Assembly (NCBI GenBank): GCA_018881555.1
Contig: JACAXG010000105.1
Coordinates: forward strand, 1,294,963-1,358,962
DNA: 64,000 nt
Direction: 5' to 3'
From: Amblyornis subalaris
Lineage: Eukaryota; Chordata; Aves; Passeriformes; Ptilonorhynchidae
Shown: positions 1 to 37,500 of the stretch, piece by piece
Position numbering within the stretch: the first letter of the stretch is position 1
Layout: each line of letters begins with the position of its first letter
Notes under the pieces: generated by a model
Told to the model about the DNA's origin: nothing
The model's input: only the letters and a program-made list of their open reading frames with translations
Databases searched by the model: none
Made by a program: the position numbers and the translations under genes

Positions 1-600
1 AGGTAGAGATTATACGATATGTGACGCTGACTGGGGTGTCCTCGGGCAGAGGATGCTCAGCGTCCTTCCTGATGACGTCCTTACAACACTGATGCCACAG
101 GAGGGCTGCTGCAGATGGATATCTGTGCCAGCTCCTCCTAGGAGGAGAAGCACCCCAACCTGCTAGATCTTAAAGCAAGCATCGCCCAAAGGCAAAGAAC
201 TGAGACGGGTCTTCCTTGTGGGGTTCCACCGAGTTTATTCACCAAAGCGGTCCAGGGACGAAAGACAGGGAAAGTGGAAGGGTCCAGGATTCTTATACTC
301 CAGGGAAAGGAGCAGAGAGAAAGGGAACAACCAATAGGGTACAAACAGAGGGGAGGAGTCAGCCATACAACAACCAATAGGGTTAACAAGGAGGCAGGAG
401 TCAGAACTTGGAGCCAACAGGACTTCCAACTAAACTGAACTTTCTGGAAAGGGGGATGTGGCTTCAGACTTCAGTCCCGCCCTCAGATCCGCCTGCAGAT
501 CCGCCCTCATCCAGCCATTGGAGGGCAAGGGACTGATGGGTGTTTGAGTGCCACAGCCCATGGATGGGCTGGGCCACTGCAACAGATTTGTAGAGACAAC
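1..600 (-). mobile_element. Endogenous retroviral LTR, minus strand, ends unresolved
   Basis: Read on the minus strand this stretch has the order of a retroviral LTR. It has two CCAAT boxes (near 331-336 and 373-378), then a TATA-like TATAAG (about 292-297), then a polyadenylation signal AATAAA at 234-239, followed by a U5-like segment. The CCAAT boxes sit in a direct repeat of period about 43 bp (roughly 328-362 and 371-403), as in duplicated U3 enhancers. A second short duplication, CAGATCCGCC, lies near 483-503. I could not fix the terminal TG/CA bases or a target duplication, so both limits are approximate. The internal part of any provirus would lie to the left of position 1, so solo LTR versus provirus cannot be decided. 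The open frames here are not recognisable viral genes. Confidence 0.7.
328..403 (-). repeat. Two-copy CCAAT-containing repeat in LTR U3
   Basis: Two diverged copies, period about 43 bp, each begin with CAACCAATAGGGT on the + strand and end in AGGAGTCAG. They lie upstream of the LTR TATA box in the minus-strand sense, so they are best read as a duplicated U3 enhancer or promoter unit. Confidence 0.65.
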
Positions 601-827
601 ATGGTGTTACATGAAAGTTATATTGTTTGCCTTTATAAATTTTCTTACATCTTTAGCAAATGTAGTGTCTTCTATGTTTACTGTGGATTGGGATAATTTA
701 TTGGAAAACACTTGTCTAAAGAGAAAAAGGATTCTAAATTTCATATTAAACTCTATATTGAAGAGCAAAAGATTAATTAATTGCAGAACCACCCAAAATA
801 TTTTTTTCCTCTTGAAGAGGATTTCAG
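601..827 (+). other. CPED1 intron (3' end), no other feature seen
   Basis: AT-rich intronic DNA between the LTR and the first recognised CPED1 exon. It ends in a T-rich pyrimidine tract and the acceptor TTTCAG at 822-827. Nothing else is recognisable. Confidence 0.7.
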
Positions 828-25627
<24,800 letters not shown>

Positions 25628-28540
25628 CCTCTCTTGGATATAGCACTGGGACTAGAGAAGTGCCACTGCCTGAGTGACGAATGAAGGATCATGATGGATT
25701 TATGATATGCTTCCTTGACTGACTGCACACACATAAAGAGAGTTTGGGACATGTGATATTTTTCCAAAAACATTATGAAATTAAGATATGCCCTGGTGAC
25801 TCTGTTGTGTGAAAATGGAAGATGGAGGGTTGCAAAGGATAGAAGAGGAGAAGTTACTTGAACTGTTGCCAAAGGCTAGAACAGCTGTAGTTCAAGCAAG
25901 TGTGTATTATTGATAGTAAAAAGAGATCTATATATTCACTTGAACATTTGGAAAGGACTGCTTTAGTTCTTCCGCACTATCTAGTTTTCTATTTATAGAG
26001 ACACTGTAATATTTGAATGTATTTAGAAACTGACTACATTCCATTTTAAAGAGTTTTATTTTATGTGGATGGGTTCCCCTTCCATATCAAACCTTTTCTG
26101 TTTAGACACTTGGTTTATAGAATTTGAAAATGTCTATTAGTATTTTACCGGTAATGCCAAGTTTTGAACTCTAATGTTTGTAGTGAAAACACATCTCTTC
26201 TTTGTATCTTAGATAGAACAGATATCTACTCTATTTTTTTGCATGTTCTGAAGCTAATAGGGAGATAGATTACCTACACTTGAGACTGATTGTAACAGTT
26301 TCAATGTAACATGTAAATATAGTGAATTTATTAATATAACTTTATTTATGATCCCAGTTTAGGAGAGTGCCCATATGCAGGAAGAATGCTTAGATAAGTG
26401 CTTCAGTGTCTTCCTTGGCTTGTAAGCCAAGCAAGTATTCTTCCTGAATGGAAGTGCCATTTCCTTCATGATTTTTTATAAAATACTTGCCAAAGTGTGA
26501 AGCCAGTACCACAAACATAAGAAAAATCCTCTTTGCAAGCACACATAAGAATTTCAGGATGTGGTAATTAATCTTTCATAAGGAGAGTGTGATGTGATGG
26601 CAGCAGAATATACTGCCAGCATCCCATGTTTCACAGGGACAAGACCTCTGGATGCCAGTTTCAGTTCAGTCCTTCTCTGAACTGCAGTTTCATGCTGTAG
26701 TCTAGCTACATCCCCAGTGTTTGCAGACATTCTGTGGGTGACACCCCAGGGAGAGGCTGTGTGCTGGTCCCCTGCCACAGCGTTGGCAGCCCACTCATTC
26801 ACAGTTGTGGTGCCCTGATGGGAAACCAAGCACAGTCCAGGCTTAGCAGCTGGGTGGCGGGTTAGTGGCAATCCATAAGACTGTTGTCCCAACAAATTAT
26901 CCAGTTATGGATTTTTTTTCATCCAGTCACACACCTGGCAATCAAGGCACCACTCTCCCACCATGCATTAGAGAAGAGAGTTTTAACCAGGTGGGCACAA
27001 GTCTAACGAAGGATCTGCTGAGCTCTGTCATGCTTCCCTGTCACAATTTTACATATTGCATCCTCCACTAGCTTCTACTTTGGAAAGGAAGCCACAAACA
27101 ATGTCAGGGAATAAAGAAATTATAGCAAGGAACTAATCATCATCTTATTTGCCTTAGTAGCATACAGAGGGGCTGCCCTATATAGAAGCAGGGCTAGCAG
27201 TTCGTGACACAACATTTAGTATTTGCCAAAGATCCTTAAACTCAACAGTCTGTACGCTCAGCTATACTTTTGTGAATTTGTGCTCCTTCAAGTAAGATAT
27301 GTAAAGATATAATGGGAAATTGTCATGCAATATGGAGTTTGACATCCTAGGTGATAGAGAGTATCCTCAAAAAGAGGATCTGGCATACCTAATTTAAGAG
27401 ACCTTCCACTATATATATTAGGAAAAAGCTCCTAATTTAGACAATGACTTAGAATTAATGAGATGGTATGATTATCTCTGTTTCTGTATAATATGCTGCT
27501 GATTGCTTACAGTAAATGTCCTCAAATTTCTATGTAAGATTTTCCCTGGCATGGAGATTTACATGAAAGATGGGTCAGGAGCTGTGCATAAATACTGCAA
27601 ATATCAGCATTTGGTTTAGAGCAATATGATTATCTAAAGAATATCATTGTATACAAATGATATAATATATTCTCTTGGGTCTGGAAATCCAGGGCTGCAC
27701 AACCTTAAAGCTGAAGGATATATAATGTCATTAATATTAGTAGATGCAAAATACAGCCAGATGTCTTTGGTATTAAGATGATCGATGATAGGTGTATTAC
27801 AGTTCTGCTTCTGATTTTTTTTTTGTAGCTCATTTAAATCTACATGCTGTTACTGCTATTGTTCTGTACACAAATGTTTTTAAGGCATTAACTGGGTTTT
27901 TATGTTTGGGTTTTTTTTAGCAAATACCTACTGCTGAAGCATCAGCTTAGTGATGAAAAGGAAAGAGCTGACTTTGTTATATTGTAGTTGATATCAGTGA
28001 ATGTGGAATTCATCAGTTCTGGTTTCACTACAAAATGGTTTACATGTGCTGTACACCCAGATGTCTTAACGTTTTCCAAATCTTAATATTTTTCAAATGT
28101 ATTAAGTGTATATTTTCTTGTGTGTTTTCTACTTTTTACTTGTCTGTGTACATTAATGTCTGTACAAAGTCAGTGGTACAATTTGCAAATTGATCTTTAT
28201 TTAAATGAGTTCTTTGAATAAGCTTTTTCCAACACTGTGTATGATCCATGTAGCCTTAGGAATAAACAAAGGGAATGCAGACTAAAACAGGTACCAAGCT
28301 ACATTTTCATTATTTAACTTTAAAATATATCTAGCATCTCTAGGTATGTGAAAGATGAGAGCTGAGATTGACGTGCAAGGATCGCTTGCTCGTACATGTT
28401 AAAATTTATGGATTAAGCCAATGAAAGAATTACTGTGTTTGAATTCCAGTGAGAGCACATGTGTAGCTATCTACGGTTTACTCTAGAATTATTATATCTG
28501 CTGTAACATTTTGCCTGAATAAACATTAAAATGTTCCTAT
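25628..28540 (+). other. CPED1: Probable CPED1 3' UTR and poly(A) region
   Basis: AT-rich sequence after the CPED1 stop. Candidate polyadenylation signals AATAAA lie at 27110-27115, 28261-28266 and 28518-28523. The segment ending near 28.3 kb (TGTACATTAATGTC, TTTATTTAAATGAG) looks like a conserved 3' UTR end. Which signal is used cannot be decided from sequence alone. A strong hairpin at 26378-26446 lies inside. Confidence 0.5.
26378..26446 (+). other. Imperfect hairpin with nested stem, 69 nt
   Basis: Outer arms CAGGAAGAATGCTT (26378-26391) and AAGTATTCTTCCTG (26433-26446) pair over 14 positions with one G-U wobble. The loop holds a perfect inner stem CTTGGCTT/AAGCCAAG (26414-26421 and 26424-26431). 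As transcribed RNA this would be a stable two-stem element in the probable CPED1 3' UTR. It could also be a small inverted-repeat transposon remnant. Confidence 0.6.
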
Positions 28541-31500
28541 AGCCCATATATTTACCTTAGTCCCATTACTTACCATTAAAATAGCGAAGGAACTAGTTGT
28601 CAAATTGGGTTCTGCCTCCTAATATAGACATGAGTGGCCCTGAAATTGGTGGTAGGATTGAAATATTCAGGCTGGGGAACAAGTACACTGAGAAGTGGAC
28701 TTTCCTGCTCAATTTCTGTCCGGCAGCATGTGGATCTTAGAATAGAACCAGGGTATACTTTAAGCTACAGGTAGAGAGAGAATGGAACTGTGTTGCAAAA
28801 TAAATACTCTGATACAAAGAGCAGTAGTCTCAGCTATTATTGCATCCCTTTAAACTTTAGCTGAATATGGAGCATGACTTACCAGTATCAAATCAGTTGC
28901 AACTCCTCACGTCTCATATAACTCCATCGATATTGAACAGTGAGTTGGGTTTGAGCCTTGCAGGGTACCTGGCCACCATGATCATGTCCATCCTAATAAA
29001 TATGTTCAGAATAACTGGCTATAATAAAAAAGATATCCCTTTTTGGAGGGAAATGCCTTCACAAGTCATCTCTGTCATTGGAGATGCTGGATTTCAGGGA
29101 GCTGAAAGAAAGGACTACGAATACAATATTTAATCTTACTATTCATGTGAAAATTACAATCTTTAGAATAATCTCACACTGTTAAATACAAACACTGTTA
29201 TTTTTCTCTTCTGTGACATGTTAAAGGGACATCAAAAGTAAATTTAGTTGCTTAATGGGTGGGGTAGCAAGGTATCAAATTACCTCAAGGTTGAAATAAC
29301 CAATAGTTATGCTTCGGTTGCTATGTTGAGCCAAAGAGAATGCTTCGAAGATGCAGATATGTGTGATATTAAGTTGACTGCAGTCCAGGGATCTTTCAGA
29401 TTACTCTTTTAGAGTAAAGCAATTTTTAGAGGTGCGATGAACTATTTGGCATAGAGTCAAGCTGCTAAACAAGTCTCTGTAGGGCTACATGAAAAATATG
29501 GTCTTACCTTCTTGTTTGCCTGCTAGCCTTGCATCTGGCTTGTTTTACCTCACTGACTATCTGTACCTGCTCTGCTCCACATCAGCCTTTCTTTCAGATG
29601 ACCTTAGAAATTTGTGTTTTGTCAGACTAGCAACTTCTGCAAATCTGAGATAAAATTGTTGCAAATTCAGTCTGAATCTTCAAAATATGGTTTTGTAAAT
29701 TCCAACAGCGCCAGAGTGCAGGAGTAGAGCAAGCCTCTTATCTAGGGCAGTGATTTTCTCTGATGAATTAAAAAGGAGCTATGTTGTGTTAAGTAGTTAG
29801 TTTTGCACTAGCACTTAGCTCTTCATGGAGCTTGCCTTTACCAAGCAAAAATCCATCTTTTAAACTCCACTGCCATCATTACCTGTGTAAATCTTCAAAA
29901 CACCAAAAGAGTTCATGTATAATGCAGGCATACCTATATATTGGTGCTGGTACACGTCCTGCAGTATTTACTGGTACCTTCACACCATCGATTGAACAGA
30001 ACAGCTCTGACTACACAGTAAAAAGACACTGTGCATTTTAGCCTTGCTTTCCTGTGATTTGATTGTACTAAAAATAGTGCTACATGTCAGTCTAGGCCAG
30101 TAACTGGAGCCAAGTGTCCTAGAAAACTACTCAAGTCATCAACTTGAATGGTCAAGATGAGCNTGTAGGGTGACAACAGGGTCTTCAGCAGTACAAGTTT
30201 CTATTGTGATGGACTTCTCCCTTTTATACATTCTTTCATCTGACTGCTTGGCCAGCTCTCAGCACCTGTGGGCAGCCCTTCCTGCAACCCCTTGAGCATG
30301 TTCAACAACCTTGGCAAGGGACACCACATTAAGCAGCCCTGAAGTGAAGATCAAGCATGTGTTTAAAGGAAATCTGAAGTCTTTTTGAAACACAGCAGCT
30401 ATTCAGCATCACCTTGATTTCCTCTAGAACTGAACTTCCCTAATGAGGAGCAGGATTCACTCTCTTTCAGCTGAAACTCAAATAACAAAGTCTTTTCCCA
30501 GCTTTTGACAAACTTTTTTTCCACTGCTTGCTTGCATGAAATGAAGGGAGGGAACTGTTCTGCATGCTCCCTCCTAACAGAGTGAGGTGAGTTGTGTTCG
30601 CACACAGTCACTGCAGTGGGCATTTCCCTCGTGTACCTCATTTTGGGGACAACATTCCCACAGGAGATGGTGTTTTCAATATTGTGATTTTTTTTATCTA
30701 TCTTGAGCAATGACATTCTATGTGGTTAAAGCAGACAGCTCAGTGTCTGCCAGTACCGCCTGCCCCAGTGCTGCTCTCAGGATGCTGGGTAGATTCTGGG
30801 TGAAGACAAGACTGCAGAACTAAAATGCTTGAGTGAGGAATAAAAATTACTCAGGCACCTCTTGACAAAGTCAGGGCAGTTATGAAGAACTTGCTGCAGA
30901 TCAAGCGGGTGAAATTTATGTTGTCAGGAACCCTTTAAAATCAGTAAATTCTGTGGATTATTTTCAGGGTTCGAAGACCAGATCTGTATTTGGCAGTTTC
31001 TCACTTGCCAGGTTCCAAAAACATCTTTTACATTTTCTTTTGTTCCTGTCATTATCGACTTCCATATTTCTGTTATGGTTCTGTGGGACTGGGAAGTTTG
31101 AAGTAATATTTCTACTCTGCCTGATAATGATTGTTCAGGCTCCCCAGATGGAAGTCAAATCATTTTATTATCATCTTATTACTTTTGAAGGCTTTTTTTC
31201 CTTTACTTCCATGTGCCAGCTCCAAAGTTCCTTTATATTTACAGAAAGCTTTAGTTATGGTAGCTCTAATGCCTCCAATGTATTCAAAGAAACCTGCCAA
31301 TCCCTATTTATCCTAAGAGGACAGAAAACACTTTAAGGCTCGAAAACCTGACATTGCAAGCCATTAGACAATGCAGCACCCAGCATGATCTAGCCCACAA
31401 CTAGCTTCCTTTGAAACAGAGAATCACAGTTGTATTCTACAAATTTTCACTGGAGTGTTTACAATCTAAACATGATTTGTGTGGACTGATAGGTGTGGGT

Positions 31501-34500
31501 TTTTTCAGCTCAGGGCCTTTGTTGAGCTCTCTTTACAGCAAATGGTATCTATTAGCTACTGTGAAATCCTGTTTCAACATCTTTTGCGCATTGTGTCCTG
31601 CCCAGTTATTATAAAAGACATACATACAAGGGGATTTACTGCTGATGGTAAAAGGTTAAATCATAACAGGCCTTACTGCTCCACCCATTACTGTTTCCTA
31701 AATTCTACATGGCGTCATTTCTGTGCAATAACAAGGAGTCAGGGTCTAGTAACCTCTTAATGCTGGCTGTCTATATGGCTCCTCAAGTCTTTAGAACAGT
31801 TCAGCACTGTAGCCCTAATGGAGTTACCAAAATAACACACTTTCAGCTGTGAAATGCATACAACAGAGCCTGCAGACATACTCAAAACTCACCTGTTGGG
31901 TCAAGGTCAGCCTGGAAGTCAAGGACAACATCTTCTATAGACTGTTTTCAGGCACCAAAACCTGATTTCCTCCTTAACTCTAGATATTTAACTGAGGCAT
32001 TGTAATTATGATTGTGGTCACACTAGGCTTCTTTGTAATCATCACAGAAAGACCAAAACCTGAATTATTCTCTAGAGGTGTCCATTATTTCTACAATATT
32101 GCTTACTGTAAAAGGGAACTCAAAGTAACTCAGATTTTTCTGATTGACTCTCAAAGTTTTGAGAGAAGTGTCAGTTCAACAGAGATGTGGCTGTGGGATT
32201 CATTATACAGGTAGGAGATGTTTTTACATCCCCTTTCTGCTCCCTTAGACCAGGAACATGATCACAAGGCCACCACCACTATCACCAGGACATGCTCTCC
32301 AGCATGGATAAAATGGAACCTTCTCAACATCTGCTCCTGGAGCTGCTTGTATGTTTAACAGTGCACTGGGTCAGAGGGAAGCCAGTCCTGCAGGTAATTT
32401 GGTAAGCAGAACATTTCACGGTAGTATGGGATATACAGGTTTAAGACCCTTCATTTGGGTAAATGAAGAACAAATCTCCACCTACTGCCTTACCAGAGGG
32501 CTAGGTAAATGTCTCTGTTTCTGTGAGAAAAGCGGAAGTGACAGGCACTTAACTCCAGAAAATAATAGAGATTCATTTTCAAGTTTAGAGGCCATACAAA
32601 GATAGGTACCCAGTCGGTATCTGAGAACCCCAGCTTCTAGTACTTATTCCTGTACCTGCAGGAAGGGCATAGTGAGCCCGGCTTAGGAACTGCTGACCAC
32701 TATGCAGGAAAAATCTCTAATAGGCATTAAAAAATGAGCTTAACCTTGGCCACCTTCCCCACTTTGGCTCTATGAAGAATTTACTGCCCTGAGCATCTCT
32801 CCACACCTCACACACACAAAGACACCCCCAACATTGTCGCTCTGTGTGTGGCTTATAGCTGTTCATGTAATTGCTCTCTACCTCACTTAATTCAAATCAA
32901 TACAGTATAGAAGAGACCTCTGTGAATTGTAGTGTGTAAACTAACTTATGCAATTTCAGATGGTTTGAGTGGGGCAGCTGCTAGATAGCAGCTGTGACAC
33001 TGGGTGAGTGGTAGCATCCCTGAAGACACAGAGGGGAAAGACAAATGGCGAGCTCAAAGCAGGAGGGAGCTGACAATCTCTCTACAAGTTAGATGCAGAT
33101 AAACCACATCCTTCCCCACTAAAGTCCTGTGGATGTACTTGTCCTGCAGCTCCTGGGCTTTAAATGCCTGGCTTCAAAGTAATATCCTTAAATTAATGTG
33201 GATAAATACCTGCTACAAATACAAATTTATAAATGAGATGAAAAGGGTCAGAAGCAGGAACTTCTAAAAACATTTGTTTGGTAACTATATCTAACTTTGT
33301 CTAGGGAGCCTGAGGGACTATAATGAATCTATAAAACAAGTTAACACCTGCTCCTCACTCTTCCGTTAATTAAAATTCAGTAGAGATGCAAGTAATTTTA
33401 ATGAGTGATCTGTCACTCCACAGGAGCCAGTCTGGAGTGGAGTGTCTGTCTAGACAATGCTGCAATTACCACATTTTATATCTGGCATGCCATCTTCTGT
33501 GCTCCTCCAGCCTGGGCACTTGGGTTATTTCCTAGGGTGGGAAGGACAGAATATCAACCCTCAAGTTCACAGTCATTTCTAGTTTTGACTAGACAAACTC
33601 CAGTCTGTTTTGNTTGTGGGGAGGTCAATACAGGTGCACTGAACTGCCTGTAAGCTTTCAACCCCCAAATAACAACACCACCATCTCAACACTACAGAAT
33701 ACAGTCCTGCAGCTACTGGAAGAGAGTCAGTTCAGCAGCACAGCCAAATCTCTGTCAAGCAAAGTGACTGCCATATGCTAGACAAGGGCAGCACTTGTAC
33801 ATCTAGCAAGACTTCTCTTGTTCTGAAGAGATGCTTCCTGAAGTGGATTTGCTTCAGTTTATTCCATCTGGGAATGTAAGATCTAGCCTTGCTCTGTCCA
33901 CCATAACTAGGTCTCTGCCTCCTTCTGGGGCTTGGTGGGATGGTCCTGTGCCTTTCCATCACCCTGACCACACATTTTCTGGGATGTTTGTAAGTGAAAA
34001 CACTACACTGACTATTTGTTGCCTGGTTCAAGGTTGTAATTGCCTCTGCTGAGCACAGACTTTCTACACAGAGTGTATAAGATCTGAGGAGAAAAGTCCT
34101 ACGGCACATTTAAGAGTTTGACAGTAATTCAGCCACAGACAAGTTGCTGAAGTGAAAAGTATGGCTAATGTCCAAGTGGCAGCGCACTGCAATATAAAAT
34201 GAAAGAAAAATCAAGCCTTGATTTACAAGGCCTCTGGTAAAAATGCTATGACACAACACCAGTAGATTTTAAACAGGGATTTGTGTCTTCAAATCTTTCA
34301 CCAAGTAATATTGAAGGACCTAGCCTTATTTTTTTTGTTGTTTCAGATGGAATATATGTGGGCTTTTTCTCACCACATAACAATATTGATGGAAGTGCAA
34401 GCTGCAATAAGAATCTGAGGTCCAAACCTGGCTTGTTCATGCATGATATCCTACTACTTTTGAAGAAAATATAGTTACCCAGCAGAAGTTCTCAGTACCT

Positions 34501-37500
34501 TTACAGGTCATTTTTGACAGATTTAGAGACAACTACTATGAAAGCATTTAAGAAAATGCCCTGTTATGGCCACATATTCAGCTGCAATCAATGGATCTGT
34601 TTCCTGGATCCTTAAATATTTTGTAGCCATCTAGTCAAGAATGCAGATAATGCTGTGTCTTGCACATAGTTACCATATGTGGACCAGCTGCCTGTTCATG
34701 TCTAGACTCCTTTCTCCAACATTTTTATTTGCAAAGATCCCTGAAAAGGTCCTCCAGATGGCCAGAAAATGAGAGGCCTTTGAAGCGCGAAGTTCTTCAG
34801 ATTTGCTCATTCTTTACTTAGGTGCACACACTTCATGAACATGACCGTGCATGGAATTCATGGGTTCTCCTGGCACATCTTGATGAATCCTGCAAACAAG
34901 TAATTGTCATCCTCTTANAAAAGCATTCCCAGTCTTTTCGTTTTCCTGCCTTTCATTGAATATTCCTTACTAAAATCTTTTGGCCTTTCTTTTCCACTTT
35001 CATCAATTTTCCTTACTTCTACATCTCCCCTTCCCCTCACCTGTCTATGAACAAGTGACCAACCTCATTTTTCCAGCCTCCACACATCACCTTAGTCTGC
35101 TGACCGGTGTTCAGTTCTCAGCTGGTGAAGCTGTGGTCTCCACCAGCTTTATTTTGGACAAGTGGTAAAGGCTTTGTGAGCAAGACAATGTGCCTGTGTT
35201 TACAACTGGGGCCCACTGCATGACTAAAACCTATTAGAAGCAAAAGTTGTAAGAAGTCGAAAATTAAAATAAGGTGGGAATGCATTTCAGTTTTTCACTT
35301 TATCTTACAAGATCCATCTCTTCATTCATCTCCCTCGTTTTACTGTCCAGCAAATTAATTTCATCAAATTTCGATTTTCATAGAAATGTGTCCTACCTAT
35401 CCATTTATCTTCCACCCCCTGTGCCTGTATAGGCAAAATTAAACGGTGTATTTACACAGCCACGTCCTCCTTTTTAGTTGGTTCTAATACAGGGACAGTG
35501 TACCAAAGGAAGGAAAGTTTTCTTTTGTTGAGGTGGAGAGCCCTGCTTTAAATAGGTGGAGCTGTATTCCTGTAACGTGGCAGATTTGGGATTTTGGTGA
35601 GTAAATTGCACCAACTCTCACACTCACACGTGTGTAAGTGGTCTCGGGAGTCGTATTGTTAAGCAGTCCCCCTCGTAACACATCACCTCGGCATACAGCT
35701 TTAAGTGTCTTAAAGCTTACTTCTATAAAAAAGTTGTTTCCATAGCTCCTGGCTACTTCATGAAAGTGACAGATTCTGCAGCTAGGGAGTAGTTTTACAT
35801 CTGATTATAGTTTTTTTAAGCCCGTTTGCTTATTTTTGTAAGGCAGGTAAACTTAAAGTTAATATACAGCCCCTCTATAGCCACAAATAATACAATGAAA
35901 CTTTGTCCTGCAATATTGCTCCAGGGATCTGATCCAGTAGACACTTACTCTTAAGCTGATGTGACGTAAATATAGTCTGATATAGTTTGATTCAGCAGAC
36001 ATTTATTTTTCTGCTTTATTTATACTGTACGGATAGTGCCATTTATTCCTTGAAAGTAGCAACAGACAAAAAATAGAGACCATATGGAATATTTACAAGC
36101 TCTGGAGTTTTTTTATAATTAGATCTGAGAATAGGTTTCGTTCCATTTTTAATATATATGATTCACTTAACATTTTGTATTTAGGCTTCCCTTTGAGCTA
36201 TGCTGCATTAGTTTTTGCCATCACCAGTTTCTCTAACAGTACAAGTAATTTTTATCGGTAAAGATAAGTGACCAGTATTTACTCTCTGTCCTTAAATTCA
36301 GTTTATATTTGTGTTCTTTGTCAGTATATTCTTAACTCTCAACTCCTACATTTAACAGAAGACATTAGTGTTGATATTGCTAACAATATCATCTTCAATC
36401 TCAAATGTAAAAATAAAAGCAGTACATCAGGTTTTCATAACTGCGACAATATAAAATTTGTGACAGCTACAATAAAACAAAATATATTGAGTTCTCTCTC
36501 ATGTATTTTTGCACCTGAATCACACACTCAAGCTCCCTCTACAATCATGAAAGCTTTTAGTCACATGTGCTCATTAAGCTGTACTTCAAAGCACAAGTCA
36601 AGTATCACCAAGTCAGTCTAAAAATCTTTCCTGTTGAATCCCCTGTATTATTGGCCAGCATGCTACGATGTCCTGTATAGCCTCAGGATGAGATAAACAG
36701 GAAGTGCACAGAGATACTGGATTTGCATGCTACCCAAGTCAGCTGCCTGATAATAAAAGTGGAAAGCCCCTGTGTCTTTCCTCCCTTTTGTTCCAACAGA
36801 TATTGAAGTGTAACAAGCCTTGGAAAACACAAGATGATGTAAAGATAGTGATAGTAATTTCTGGAAAACAGCTTATTATCCCTTTTTTTGGTGTGGACCA
36901 GGCCTGTTGTATATCGCCATGATGTTTTTCCGTGACCAAAAGGACTCTCTTGGATCCTTGCAGATAACACCTCCCGGGGTGCAGCTGAAGAGGATGTATG
37001 TTCCATTAAAACACAGATAATGGGATGTCTGGCACTGGAAAACAATTCTGAGGAATAATATATAGCTTACATAATTCTCAANGTTCATTATCCAAACATA
37101 TTTCCTAATCACTTCTCTAGAAATAGCCATAGATATAAAGAAAAAATCAGCGACAGTGATGAAGCACCTGTCAGACTCTCACATCAAAAACACCCAGCAC
37201 AGCTGGGGCAGACAGATGAGCCGGAGCAAATTCTAGTGCAACTGCTGAGGATAATTTCAAAATAAAATAGATTATATTTACACAAATGAGAAGTTAAAGG
37301 ACTTGATGGTCCTGCCTGTTTACTACTACCTAAAGGGCAGGAAAATTTTTCATCACAAAATAATTGAATTTTCTTAGCAATAACAAAGGTTGAAAGCATT
37401 TGCTGTGAATGTATTGAAACTATAGAAATACGCCTAATTTCTAGACAGAAGATGTCATTAACTTGGTTCTGAGGCTGTAAATAAATTGTTCATTCAAGAG

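Noticed and set aside
30953..31336. 127-codon frame in the CPED1-WNT16 gap
   Set aside because: T-rich sequence giving Phe/Leu/Ser-rich peptide; no domain, no splice context, a second frame open on the same strand.
36683..37130. Several overlapping frames on both strands
   Set aside because: Mutual overlap on both strands without similarity points to chance lack of stops.
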